Source of the DNA: Polyangium mundeleinium
GTDB taxonomy: Bacteria > Myxococcota_A > Polyangia > Polyangiales > Polyangiaceae
Direction of reading: 5' to 3'
NCBI RefSeq assembly: GCF_028369105.1
Contig: NZ_JAQNDO010000001.1
Coordinates: 10,014,501-10,078,500 of the forward strand
Length of the DNA: 64,000 bases
The translations under genes and the position numbers were made by a program. The notes under the pieces were generated by a model. It saw only the letters and a list, made by a program, of their open reading frames with translations. It did not search any database and was not told the DNA's origin. Shown here piece after piece: positions 48,371 to 57,484 of this stretch (the first letter of the stretch is position 1; each line of letters opens with the position of its first letter).

Positions 48371-48592
48371 GTGGCAACCGAGGATCCGCTTCGTTACTTC
48401 CTCTCGCTCGGGGGCACGACCTACCCCGTCAAGACCATCGCGGGCGAGGAGGCGCTCTCGCGGACGTACCGCTTCGAGATCACGCTCCAGGTCGAGCCCA
48501 CCGATCCGCTGGATCCGGACGCGTTGATCTTCACGGACGCCCGCTCACGCTCACGCGCGCCGCCGACGAACGGCGGATCCAGGGCGTGGTGA
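48371..48592 (+). pseudogene. N-terminal fragment of the third VgrG, cut off by a one-base frameshift
   Basis: A GTG at 48371 with GAGGAGG upstream starts the expected VgrG head (YFLSLGGTTYPVKTIAGEEA, RTYRFEITLQVEPTDPLDPD). After FTDA the frame goes wrong at ccc (48540-48542) and stops at 48590-48592. If one C is added, the reading passes straight into PLTLTRAADERRIQGVVTQIKR of the following frame. The combined length would then be 736 residues, matching the two sister VgrGs (737 and 726). Confidence 0.8.
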
Positions 48593-50580
48593 CCCAGATC
48601 AAGCGCGCCGCGACGCGCAAGGGCAACGCGGGCACGGGCAAGGTGACGCTCGTGCTCGAGCCGCGCCTCGCGACCACGAGGCACCGCGTCGACATCCGGA
48701 TCTTCCGCGACAAATCCGCGCCCGAGATCGTGGCCGAGGTGATCGGCGCGCACGGCGTGACCGTGGAGCCGCGGCTCGTGGGGTCGTACGTGAAGCGCCC
48801 GTACTGCGTGCAGATGCGCGAGTCGGACTTCGATTTCGCGGCGCGGCTGCTCGAGGACGAGGGGATCTTCTACGTGGTCGACGACGAGGGCCGCATGGTC
48901 CTCGGCGACTTCACGAGCGCGTACGTCGAGGGAGCGGGGACGCTCGCGTTCCACCACGACGCGGGGATGCACGAGAACCGCGACGCGGTCTTCGAGGTCG
49001 GCTGGGCGGGCCGCGCGACGCCGGGCAAGGTCTCGCTGCGCGACTTCAACCCGGAGCGACCGCGCCTCGACATGGACGTCTCGGCCAAGGGCCCGACCGC
49101 GTGGGGGCCCGAATGGTACGACTATCCGGGCGAGTACGAGCTGCCCGCGCAGGGCCAGGCCAAGGCGAACCTCCGGGCCGCGGCGCTCGCCTGCGCCAAA
49201 CGCCGCCTCGCAGGCCGATCGACGGCGGGGCGCATGGCGACGGGCACGATCTTCTCGCTCATCGATGCGCCCTCGGGGGTCACGGACGGCGAGTACGTGC
49301 TCACGAAGATCGCGCACGCGTGGGATCGGACCGCGTCTTCGTTCTCGGTCGCGTTCGAGGCGCTGCCTGCGGACATGGTGTATCGCCCGCTCTGCGAGAC
49401 GTACGTGCCGACCTTGCCGAACCCGCTCACGGGCTTCGTGACGGGCCCCGCGGGCGCAGACATCCACACGGATCCGTGGGGCCGCGTGAAGGTGCATTTC
49501 CCGTGGGATCGGCTCCAGCCGAAGGACGACACCTGCTCGCACTGGATCCCGGTCTTGCAGGACAACACGGGCCGCTCGTCGGCGATGCCGCGCACCGGCT
49601 GGGAGGTGCTCTGCCAGTTCCTGGAGGGTGATCCGGACCGGCCCGTCATCCTCGGCCGTGTCTTCAACGCGGCGGATCCCTTCCTCGAGGAGCTGCCGAT
49701 CCGCAAGATGCGCACGTCGCTCCACTCGCTGACCTCGCCGCGCTCGACGGACAAACCCTCGGGCTACAACATGATCCGCTTCGACGATCTGGCGGGCGCG
49801 CAGGAGATCCACGTCCACGCGCAGAAGGATCAGAACATCGTCGTCGCGAACAACCAGGACGAGAAGGTCGGCAACGTCGAGCAGCGGACCGTCAAGGGCA
49901 ACGAGGCGATCCGGATCGGCGCGAACGAGACCATCAACGTCACGGACGACAGCGCGTCGAAGGTCGACGGCAACCAGACCGTGAACATCGGCGGCAACCG
50001 CACCGCGACCATCTCGGCCTCGCAGACGGACACGGTCCACAAGGACCACACGATCACGATCGGCGGCTCACACCTGCGCGACACGCACACGGACGACAAC
50101 GTCGCGGTCGAGCAGAACATGACGGAGCTCATCGCCGGGCACGTCTTCGAGCAGTCCGGCCACACCAACGCGGTCACGGGCGGCACGACGTCGACGCTCG
50201 TCGTGGGCGGCTCGATCGTCGAGATCGGCAAGCTCAACAAGGCCGAGAACACGGAGAAGCTCCGCAACGAGTCCGTGGGTGGCCTCGCCTTCAGCAAGGC
50301 CGACGAGAAGCACACGTCGCGCGCCGAGGAGTCGCGCACGACGACCGTGACGGGCAACTACGCCGTCGTGTCGTTGAAGGAGCTGCTCCTCGCGGGCCTC
50401 GAACAGCTCCGCATCGAGTCGACGAGCACGACCCTCAACGCGCCCGAGATCACGCTCAAGGTCGGCGAGACCGAGATTCACCTGAAGAACGGCAGGATCG
50501 ACATGAAGGCGCCGAGCGAGATCACGATCGACACGCAGCAGGCGAACAACCTCGCGTCGACGACGTCGTCGCAGAACTGA
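48586..50580 (+). CDS. vgrG: T6SS spike protein VgrG (third copy), N-terminus lost to a frameshift
   Basis: The surviving 664-residue frame can start only at an internal GTG (48586) inside the gp27-like domain, without a real ribosome site. It holds the rest of a VgrG: RPYCVQMRESDFDFAARLLE, EGIFYVV, GADIHTDPWGRVKVHFPWD, PDRPVILGRVFNAADPF. A long needle follows (NETINVTDDSASKVDGNQTV, NIGGNRTATISASQTDTV). No fused effector is seen. If the frameshift at 48540-48542 is real, the trimer-forming head is missing and this copy is dead. If it is an assembly error the gene runs 48371-50580. It precedes the unknown and PAAR-like genes and probably delivered that cargo. Confidence 0.85.
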   Translation: MVTQIKRAATRKGNAGTGKVTLVLEPRLATTRHRVDIRIFRDKSAPEIVAEVIGAHGVTVEPRLVGSYVKRPYCVQMRESDFDFAARLLEDEGIFYVVDDEGRMVLGDFTSAYVEGAGTLAFHHDAGMHENRDAVFEVGWAGRATPGKVSLRDFNPERPRLDMDVSAKGPTAWGPEWYDYPGEYELPAQGQAKANLRAAALACAKRRLAGRSTAGRMATGTIFSLIDAPSGVTDGEYVLTKIAHAWDRTASSFSVAFEALPADMVYRPLCETYVPTLPNPLTGFVTGPAGADIHTDPWGRVKVHFPWDRLQPKDDTCSHWIPVLQDNTGRSSAMPRTGWEVLCQFLEGDPDRPVILGRVFNAADPFLEELPIRKMRTSLHSLTSPRSTDKPSGYNMIRFDDLAGAQEIHVHAQKDQNIVVANNQDEKVGNVEQRTVKGNEAIRIGANETINVTDDSASKVDGNQTVNIGGNRTATISASQTDTVHKDHTITIGGSHLRDTHTDDNVAVEQNMTELIAGHVFEQSGHTNAVTGGTTSTLVVGGSIVEIGKLNKAENTEKLRNESVGGLAFSKADEKHTSRAEESRTTTVTGNYAVVSLKELLLAGLEQLRIESTSTTLNAPEITLKVGETEIHLKNGRIDMKAPSEITIDTQQANNLASTTSSQN

Positions 50581-50588
50581 GGAACGCG

Positions 50589-51350
50589 ATGGCCCACACG
50601 AACTACGTCTATCGCATCCTCCACCGGCCGGCGTCGCACGCGCGCGCGCTCCTCAACGGCATCCCGATCTACGACCGGATCGTCACGGACAACGTCGCGC
50701 CGATCGGCCCCGTCACGCACTGGCTCGTCCGCGGCGAGAACACGATCACGGTGGAGCTCTCGCCCTCGCCGCGCTCGCCCCTCACGCCGGATCTCGGGCC
50801 GCATTTCGAGATCTCCGTGCGGCTCGCGGAGGATCTGGATCGCGCCGTCTTCACCTGGGACTACCCGAAGAGCATCTCCGCGCTGGGTTTGCCGATCGAT
50901 CTGCCCCTCGTGGGCGGCGGCGTGCTGCGCATCGACGACGATCTGCCCGATCCCGTGTATCGACGCGGCTCGCGCGAGGAGTTCCCGGCCGAGGGCACCG
51001 TCGAGCAACGCGCGGCCGTACAAGAACTCTACGACGCGTTCGCGACACGTGACGCCGGGCGCTTCGAGTCGGCGATGGATCTCAAGGTGAGCGAGTTCGA
51101 GCGTTATTATGGCCCGCAGCCTCTCTCGCGCGCCGAGGCCATGAAGCGGATGAACGAGCCGTGGCTCATGGAGCCCTTCGACGCGCACGACCTGCGCTTC
51201 GACCGCTACGTCGACGGCCGCGTCGCCTACGTGCGCCGCGCCTCCGGCAAGCCCGCGGTGCGCGCGCAGCACCGCGACGAACCCACGCTCGGCTGGGGCG
51301 CGAACTTCTACATGACGCGGCTCGATGGGCGCTGGCGCGTTTTCTGCTGA
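50589..51350 (+). CDS. Hypothetical T6SS-island protein, two-domain
   Basis: The 253-residue protein lies 8 bp after vgrG3 and 33 bp before the PAAR-like gene. Its N-terminal half (TNYVYRILHRPASHARALLN, VTHWLVRGENTITVELSPSP, FEISVRLAEDLDRAVFTWDY) looks like a beta-sandwich. The C-terminal half (VQELYDAFATRDAGRFESAM ... FYMTRLDGRWRVFC) resembles an NTF2/SnoaL-like fold. No signal peptide and no catalytic motif. Position between spike and PAAR-like genes suggests an effector-specific chaperone or an immunity protein; neither is shown. Confidence 0.7.
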   Translation: MAHTNYVYRILHRPASHARALLNGIPIYDRIVTDNVAPIGPVTHWLVRGENTITVELSPSPRSPLTPDLGPHFEISVRLAEDLDRAVFTWDYPKSISALGLPIDLPLVGGGVLRIDDDLPDPVYRRGSREEFPAEGTVEQRAAVQELYDAFATRDAGRFESAMDLKVSEFERYYGPQPLSRAEAMKRMNEPWLMEPFDAHDLRFDRYVDGRVAYVRRASGKPAVRAQHRDEPTLGWGANFYMTRLDGRWRVFC

Positions 51351-51383
51351 CGAACCGATCTCGAGGCGACGGAGGGACGAGCG

Positions 51384-53179
51384 ATGGGCGCGACCGTGAC
51401 GAACGAAGACCGCGGGGTCACGACGAAGACCAGCGAGCACACCGCGATGACGATCGGCCCGACGGACGTCTGCTTCGATCCGCCGAAGCAGAAGCCCGTC
51501 CCGCACATCAACCACGTGACGACGGACAAGGCCGTCGAGCACACACGTCTGGAAAGACCCTCTTCCAGAACGGCAACGTCGTGCGCGTGGGCGAGGCGAT
51601 CACGCCGAGCGATCCTGCGCATGGGGACTCGGGCGGCGGCGTCGTGAGCGGCACGTACCGCGAGGAGGCGCGGGCGACGAGCGGCTCGCCGGACGTCCGC
51701 GCCGAGGGCCTGCCACCCGCGCGGACCGATGATCCCACGACGCAGAACCATTCGAACACGACGGGCAAGATCCTGCAGGACGTGCCGCCGGAGCTGCTCA
51801 CGGACAACCCCGAGGAGTTCTTCAAGCGCTGCTCCTACGACACGTCGCAGATCAAAGGCGGTGACGAAGAGGCCCCGTTCGTCGGCAACATGCCGCAGAT
51901 CGACATCAAGCGCGGCGCCGAGATCAAGGTCGTGGCGAAGCGGAAAAACGCGAAGGTGCCCGACGCGCCGCCGGACTGCGTCCAGCCGCCGCACATGAAG
52001 TGGCTGCTCAGCCGATCGGGCGGTCTGACGGCGCTCGGCGCCGCGGTCCCGGAAAAAACGGGCGAGATGACGGGCGACGAGATCACGCTCGGCGAGGACT
52101 GGAACCCGCCCTATGGCGGCCCGATCGAGTTCTCCGGCGAGGCCACGCAGAACGAATCCGACGCGACGAGGCGCCGGCGCATCAACGACAAGAACAACTA
52201 CGCGCAGCAGAACGCGGCGGCGCGTGGCTCGTCGCGCGTCGAGAACCAGGACGGGCGGCGGGCGTACCAGCAGATCCAGTACGACAAACGGCTGGAAGAA
52301 TCGGCGCTGAACAACCTGCGCACGCTGGCCGAGTTCCTCTGGGCCTGGCGCGCGTACCAGAACCCGGTCCGGGTCCTGATCACCGGCAGCGCGTGCAGCG
52401 GCGGGGTCAGCTACGAGGTGCACTGCTATCCCGAGGGGGAGTTCACCTTCGAGATGCCGCTCGAGCCCATCATCCGCGTGGGCCGATGGATCAACCGCAG
52501 CCTCGAGACCGTCCAGCAGTTCGCGCGGCTCGGCCGGGTCGAGACCGAGGGCAGCATCATTGCCCCCGGCGACGACTTCAAGGTCGAGCTCCAGTTCAAG
52601 TGGGAGCCGGGCGAGGACGCGGACCTCTACCAGATGGTCCGCACCGCGGAGGTCAGCGTCAGCGGCCTCCTGTTCGAGCTGAAATTCGAGGCGAGCTGCC
52701 CGCTCACGAACTTCCTCGCCATCGTCCCGTTCGTCGGTGGCGTCGCCGCGAGCGCGGTCGGCTGGATCATCCAGCGCATGGGCGCCGAGGCGAGCATCGG
52801 GTTCGGCGTCGAGGTGAGCGTCTCCGCGGCGGCGTACATCTCGTTCAACTGGACGAAGGCGCGGGGCTGGAAGTGGGACACGGCGGGGGTGAAGCTGCCG
52901 GTCGAGGTCAAGATCTACGCCTTCATCCGCGTCCAGGTGCGTGACTGGCTGCAGATCGAGGGCCGGATCCAGGTCCAGGCGGAATGGGCGCTGCTCCTCG
53001 AAGCGAGCGACGCCGGCCTCGCGCTCAAATCGGACGACGGTGAGCTCAAGGCAGGGCTGACGGGCCTCATCAAGATCGACGTCTGGTTCTACAGCTACGA
53101 GCAGACCGGCGAGTGGTGGCCCGATTGCCTCAAGACTGAGTTCAAGAAGACCGACCTCGCAACCCTCATCAGCAACTGA
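51384..53179 (+). pseudogene. PAAR-like (DUF4150) T6SS tip/effector protein, frameshifted
   Basis: The ATG at 51384 begins ATVTNEDRGVTTKTSEHTAM, then IGPTDVCFDPPKQKPVPHIN, a DUF4150 PAAR-like head. After DKAVEHT the frame breaks at cacacac (51540-51546). Removing one AC gives EHT-SGKTLFQNGNVVRVGE and the rest of the domain, ending with the family's QNHSNTTGKI. The uninterrupted product would be 597 residues. The remaining 420 residues are unlike any domain I know: a charged linker, GGVSYEVHCYPEGEFTFEMP, a hydrophobic helix (TNFLAIVPFVGGVAASAVGW), then amphipathic beta strands to the end. A pore-forming or other effector activity is conceivable but not supported. Its stop overlaps the next start (TGATG). 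Confidence 0.8.
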
Positions 53180-54699
53180 TGCCCAAGGCCGCGCCCTTTC
53201 GCCGCATCCTCGTCGCGGAGTCGCCGGTTCGTCCCCCCGGAGAGCGCCACGCCAAACCCCTGCCCTGCCACGTCGGCGTGTTGCCCTGGACCGTCGATCG
53301 CAATTGGCTGACGGTCTTCGTCGTCGCCACGTTCCGCTTCGACACGAGCGCGGCGCAACGGCCGATCCCGCTCGAACCCGCGCCGCCGCGGCGCCTGCAG
53401 GCAGGCCCGAGCGCGCCCGGCGAGCCCGTGCGGATCGACGATTTCGTCCCCTTGCGCCTCGCGGTTGATCTGACGCTCGCGGGGCACGTGGAGATCGTCC
53501 CCATGCCCTCCGGCACGCTCGGGCCGAGCCTCCGGCCGCGCCTCGCCGAGGTCGGCCTCGGGAATCGGCGTCTCCAATTCATGGTGCAAGCGGACAAACC
53601 CGGGCGGATCCCGCTCCGGCCGCCGCATACGCAGACGCCGCACGGCCGCGCAATCGATCTCGGGCCGGAGGCCTGCCACGACGGCTCGAAGCACCATTTC
53701 CAGCACCCGGAGAAGTTCGACCTGAGCGTCTACCAGGCAGGGACGCCGGAGATTTCGTACGAGGTCGAAGAAGTGACGTCGATCCACCTCGCAGGGCTCG
53801 GGCCGGATCCCGCGGCGGCGTGGGAGATCGCGCTGCCGGCGTACGCGCCGCGCGCGCTCGTGGACTACAGCTCCGCGCGCGTGCGCCGCGGGGACGTGCA
53901 GCTCTTCGTCGATGGCGTCGCGATCGACCTGGATCAATCGACGGTCGACGTGACCTGGCGCGGCCTCGTCGAGACCACGGACCAACCGCACATCGACGTG
54001 GACCGGATCGTGATCGGCTGGGCCCCTCCGAAGCGCTGGAACGAGGACGCAGCGGGCGCGTGGGACGATGTCCTGCGGGAGCTGCCGCGCGGGCGGTTCC
54101 GCTTCGCGGCGGAGCACGAGGACGCGCGGAAGGGCGAGGATCCGCCTGCCCTGAGCCAAGAGGAGCTCTTGATGGCGCGTTACGAGACGTGGGGACACCC
54201 GAACGCGGCCGAGCCCGAGATGCGGCCGCACGAGGCTGCGCAAGTCGCAGCGGAGCTCGCCGAGCAGCGGTGGCCTCGCGGCGAGGTGATCGCGAAACAC
54301 GGCATCGACGAGTACACGTGGGGGATCGAGGAGCGCGCATGGGCGCAGCGGCTCGCGAGCGTGCGCGAGGAGGCCGACGGCGGGCCGAGCGCGGAGTACG
54401 TCCGGGCCTACCAGCGCGCCTCGCAGGCGCTCGCGACGCCACGGGAGGCCGAGATCACGGCCAAGGAGTTCGTGGCGATCGCGGCGAAGATGCGGCGCGA
54501 GGATCCGACGCAGGTGCTCGCGAAGGCAGGGCTCGGGATCGCGGCGTTCGGTCGGCTCGAACGGCGCTTCCGCGAGAAGGCAGCCGAGGACAAGGCGTTC
54601 GCCGCAGAACTCGCGCGCCTCGTGGCCGAGGAAGAGGCGCGCCGGGATGGGCCGAAGCTCAGCGAGGCCGAGACGAAGAACGAGGAGGGCCGCCGATGA
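53179..54699 (+). CDS. DUF2169 protein with C-terminal helical extension
   Basis: The ATG overlaps the stop of the PAAR-like gene (TGATG). The 506-residue product has an N-terminal DUF2169 core (LTVFVVATFRFDT, EVGLGNRRLQFMVQADKPGR, VDVTWRGLVETTDQPHIDVD). A long helical tail follows (RPHEAAQVAAELAEQRWPRG, KHGIDEYTWGIEERAWAQRL, KEFVAIAAKMRREDPTQVLA). The 'YGIDE/HGIDEYTW' segment recurs at the C-terminus of the DUF2169 protein encoded at 58055, so both share this tail. It is probably the loading adaptor for the PAAR-like protein just upstream. Its stop overlaps the next gene (ATGA). Confidence 0.8.
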   Translation: MPKAAPFRRILVAESPVRPPGERHAKPLPCHVGVLPWTVDRNWLTVFVVATFRFDTSAAQRPIPLEPAPPRRLQAGPSAPGEPVRIDDFVPLRLAVDLTLAGHVEIVPMPSGTLGPSLRPRLAEVGLGNRRLQFMVQADKPGRIPLRPPHTQTPHGRAIDLGPEACHDGSKHHFQHPEKFDLSVYQAGTPEISYEVEEVTSIHLAGLGPDPAAAWEIALPAYAPRALVDYSSARVRRGDVQLFVDGVAIDLDQSTVDVTWRGLVETTDQPHIDVDRIVIGWAPPKRWNEDAAGAWDDVLRELPRGRFRFAAEHEDARKGEDPPALSQEELLMARYETWGHPNAAEPEMRPHEAAQVAAELAEQRWPRGEVIAKHGIDEYTWGIEERAWAQRLASVREEADGGPSAEYVRAYQRASQALATPREAEITAKEFVAIAAKMRREDPTQVLAKAGLGIAAFGRLERRFREKAAEDKAFAAELARLVAEEEARRDGPKLSEAETKNEEGRR

Positions 54700-55700
54700 C
54701 CACGATGGGCCTCATCGCAGGCGTGGGGATGTCGACGCCGGTCGGGCTCGACGCGCGGCAGTCGGCGCTCGTGCTGCGCGCGCGCAAGCTCTCGCCCGGA
54801 AAAACCGGGCACCGGGATCGGCGCGGCAACACCATCGGGGACGTGCGCGCGCTCCGCATCGACGATGCTTGCAAAGGGCGCGAGCGGCTCCTCGAACTCG
54901 CGTGTCCCGCGCTCGTGGAGGCGACGCGCGGGATCGGCGCGGCGAAGGGTCCGATCCCGCTGTTCCTCTCGCTGCCGCCGCGACGCGCGGAGGAGGAAGA
55001 GCCGCTCGGGCCGGATTTCCTCGACCTCCTGGGCAAACGCGCGGGCGTGGCCATCGCCCTCGCAACCTCGGAGGCCGTGGTGCTGGGGCACGCGGGCTTC
55101 GCGGCGGCGCTCGCGCGGGGTCTTTCGGCGCTCGCGGCGCCCGGGGCGGGCCCGTGTGTGGTCGTGGGCGGCGTCGACAGCCACCACGATCCCGCGGTGC
55201 TCGCGGCGCTGGACAAGGAGCGGCGGCTGCACGCGGAGGGGGCGTGGAACGGGTTCATCCCGTCGGAGGCCGCGGCGTTCGTGGTGCTCGCGCGGCAGGA
55301 CGCGGCGCCGCCGATCGCGCGGGTGATCGCGGTCGCGACGGGGATGGAGCGGGAGGACGGGACGGAGATCGGCGAGGCCGCGACGGAGGTCGCGCTCCGC
55401 GTCGCGGGCGCGATGCGCGCGCCCGTGCCGTGGGTCCTGCCGGACGTGAACGGGGAGCGGCACCGCGTGAAAGAGTGGAGCTTCGTGCGCATCCGGAACC
55501 GATCGGCCTTCGACGAGGCCAAGACGATCGAGACGCGCCTCTACGACGAGCTCGGCGACGTGGGCGCGGCGAGCGGCGCCGTGCACGCGGCGTACGCGTG
55601 TATGGCGTTTCGCCTGGGGTTCGCCCCGGCGCCGGAGGCGCTCGTCACGCTCGCGTCCGAGGGCCCCGCGCGCGGCGCGTTTGCCGTGGGGGCGCCATGA
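54696..55700 (+). CDS. Ketoacyl-synthase-fold (thiolase-like) protein of the T6SS island
   Basis: Starts inside the previous stop (ATGA) and ends overlapping the next start (ATGA), so it is firmly inside the operon. The 334 residues open GLIAGVGMSTPVGLDARQSA like a beta-ketoacyl-ACP synthase, continue with GKRAGVAIALATSEAVVLGHAGFAAAL and CVVVGGVDSHHDP, and have FIPSEAAAFVVLAR, the equivalent of the GEGA segment. Where active enzymes have ACATS the sequence reads ALATS, so the nucleophile Cys appears lost. Such proteins occur beside DUF2169/PAAR genes. A structural or acyl-binding role is more likely than condensation. Confidence 0.75.
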   Translation: MTTMGLIAGVGMSTPVGLDARQSALVLRARKLSPGKTGHRDRRGNTIGDVRALRIDDACKGRERLLELACPALVEATRGIGAAKGPIPLFLSLPPRRAEEEEPLGPDFLDLLGKRAGVAIALATSEAVVLGHAGFAAALARGLSALAAPGAGPCVVVGGVDSHHDPAVLAALDKERRLHAEGAWNGFIPSEAAAFVVLARQDAAPPIARVIAVATGMEREDGTEIGEAATEVALRVAGAMRAPVPWVLPDVNGERHRVKEWSFVRIRNRSAFDEAKTIETRLYDELGDVGAASGAVHAAYACMAFRLGFAPAPEALVTLASEGPARGAFAVGAP

Positions 55701-57475
55701 TGCTCCAGGGTTTGCCCGGCACGACGTCGACGCGGCCGCTGCTCGAAGGCGTGAGGTCCGCGCTCGAGGACAGCCTGCTCGCGATCGCCGACCGTTCGGA
55801 CACGAAAGACCTCGCCGACACGCTCCGCGAAGGGATCGCGCTCCTGAGCCGCCTCGTCGAGGCCGCGCCGCGCGACGAGGACGCGCTCGAAGCCCTCGCG
55901 CGCACCGCGGCCGCGTTGAAGGCGGCACGCGAGCGGCTCCCGGTCGACGCGGTGGTGGGAAACCGCATCGAGGGCGCGGCGCGCTGGCTCGCAGACGCGA
56001 GCGAGCGCCTGCGCGGACGGCTGCCGGCGCGCGTGCTGGGGGCGGGCGCGGAGGCCGCCACGCAGCGCGAGGAGGTCGTCGCGAGCGTCGGGGTCCCGCG
56101 GGCGCACCCGGTCTTCGTGCCGCCGCCGCGGGTGCTCACGCGCGAGGAGGCGGCGTCCGTGGCAGGGGCGCGCGGGCGGGCCCTGCTCGGAGCGTCGCGC
56201 GGCGCTGCCGGGGACCTCGCGCAGATCCGGGCCATCGCGCGGGACTGCTTCGAGGACATCGCGAGCCTCGGCAGCCTGCGCAGGCTCTACGAACACGAGC
56301 CCTGGGTCGACGCCGGGCCCTTCGAGCAGCGCCTGCTCGACAACCTCGACGCGCTCGTCGCGCTCGAACGGCCGCTCGATCCGGCCGCGCCATCGCTCGG
56401 GCTCGTGGAGTCGCTCTTCGCGTACGCGATCGAGTGGGTCGTGCCCGATTTCGGCCGGACCTTCGCGCTCGCGTTCACGCTCTGCTGTCTCGACGCGGAG
56501 ACGGCGATGCGCTGGGTCGTGCTGGCGCTGCGCCGCTCGCACCCGCGGACGTACCCGGCGTTCGTCGACGCGTTCGCGCTCGGCTCGAACGAGGCGATCG
56601 ATCGCACCCTCGTCGAGCTCTGCCGCGAGGACGATCCCGCGATGGTCGAGGTCGCGCTCGAAGCGATGGTGCGCCGCGGCCGCGTGGACATGGCGAGCGC
56701 GGTGCTCCTCCTCATGCGGCCCTCGCCTTCGCCGGGCGTCCTCGACAAGGCGATCGACCTCGCGGCGCGTTTGCCCGCGCAGGCGGCCACGCCGCTCCTC
56801 GCGCGCCTGCTCGACAACGCGGACCTCGACACGACGGCGAGCGCGGCCGCGGCCCTCACCACGCTCGGTGACGCCCGCGGCCCGAAGCACCTCCGCGCGC
56901 TGCTCCAGCGTCCCCGCACGGAGGACTTCGCGACCTTGCGCGCGCGCCGCATCGCCCTCGAAGCGCTCTGTCTGCTCGGCAGCCCCTTCGATCGCAACCT
57001 CCTCGGCACCGAGGCGAGCCTCGATCGCGAGGGTTTGCCCTGGCTCGGCTGGCACGGGCACCCGGATCACGTGCCCGTGCTCCTCGAGGGCATCCGCCGC
57101 GCGGCTGCGAACGGAGCGTTCGACGAGGCCGATCGGATCGGGCGGGCCCTCGAGCGGATCGGCGGCGGCTCGGCGCCGCGGCCGGGCGCGCTCGCGGGCG
57201 GCGACTTCGAGGAGCGCCTGGCAGCGTGGCTGCGCGCGTTCGAGGAGCGGAGACCCCTCGACAACCCCCGCATGCGGTTTGGCCAGCCGTGGACGCCGTC
57301 CGCGATCGTCACGGAGCTCTCGGCGCGCGGCACACGCCAGGGCGAACGGCCGATCCTCGCGCGCGAGCTCGCGCTCGTGACCCGTCGGGCCGCGCATGTC
57401 GACGTCGCGGGCTGGGTCGTCGTGCAGGAGCGCGCCCTCGCGGCCGCCCGCGACGCCTTGCCCCGACAACCCTGA
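55697..57475 (+). CDS. HEAT-repeat protein of the T6SS island
   Basis: Starts at the ATG overlapping the previous stop (ATGATG; the second Met is equally possible). The 592 residues are almost entirely helical: LLEGVRSALEDSLLAIADRS, ALEALARTAAALKAARERLP, and in the C-terminal half HEAT-like pairs such as AVLLLMRPSPSPGVLDKAID, TPLLARLLDNADLDTTASAA and HVPVLLEGIRRAAANGAFDE. It resembles HEAT-type proteins encoded with DUF2169/PAAR genes. No catalytic motif. Likely a scaffold that holds other island proteins together. It ends 9 bp from the convergent DUF3540 gene. Confidence 0.72.
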   Translation: MMLQGLPGTTSTRPLLEGVRSALEDSLLAIADRSDTKDLADTLREGIALLSRLVEAAPRDEDALEALARTAAALKAARERLPVDAVVGNRIEGAARWLADASERLRGRLPARVLGAGAEAATQREEVVASVGVPRAHPVFVPPPRVLTREEAASVAGARGRALLGASRGAAGDLAQIRAIARDCFEDIASLGSLRRLYEHEPWVDAGPFEQRLLDNLDALVALERPLDPAAPSLGLVESLFAYAIEWVVPDFGRTFALAFTLCCLDAETAMRWVVLALRRSHPRTYPAFVDAFALGSNEAIDRTLVELCREDDPAMVEVALEAMVRRGRVDMASAVLLLMRPSPSPGVLDKAIDLAARLPAQAATPLLARLLDNADLDTTASAAAALTTLGDARGPKHLRALLQRPRTEDFATLRARRIALEALCLLGSPFDRNLLGTEASLDREGLPWLGWHGHPDHVPVLLEGIRRAAANGAFDEADRIGRALERIGGGSAPRPGALAGGDFEERLAAWLRAFEERRPLDNPRMRFGQPWTPSAIVTELSARGTRQGERPILARELALVTRRAAHVDVAGWVVVQERALAAARDALPRQP

Positions 57476-57484
57476 CGCAGGGAG

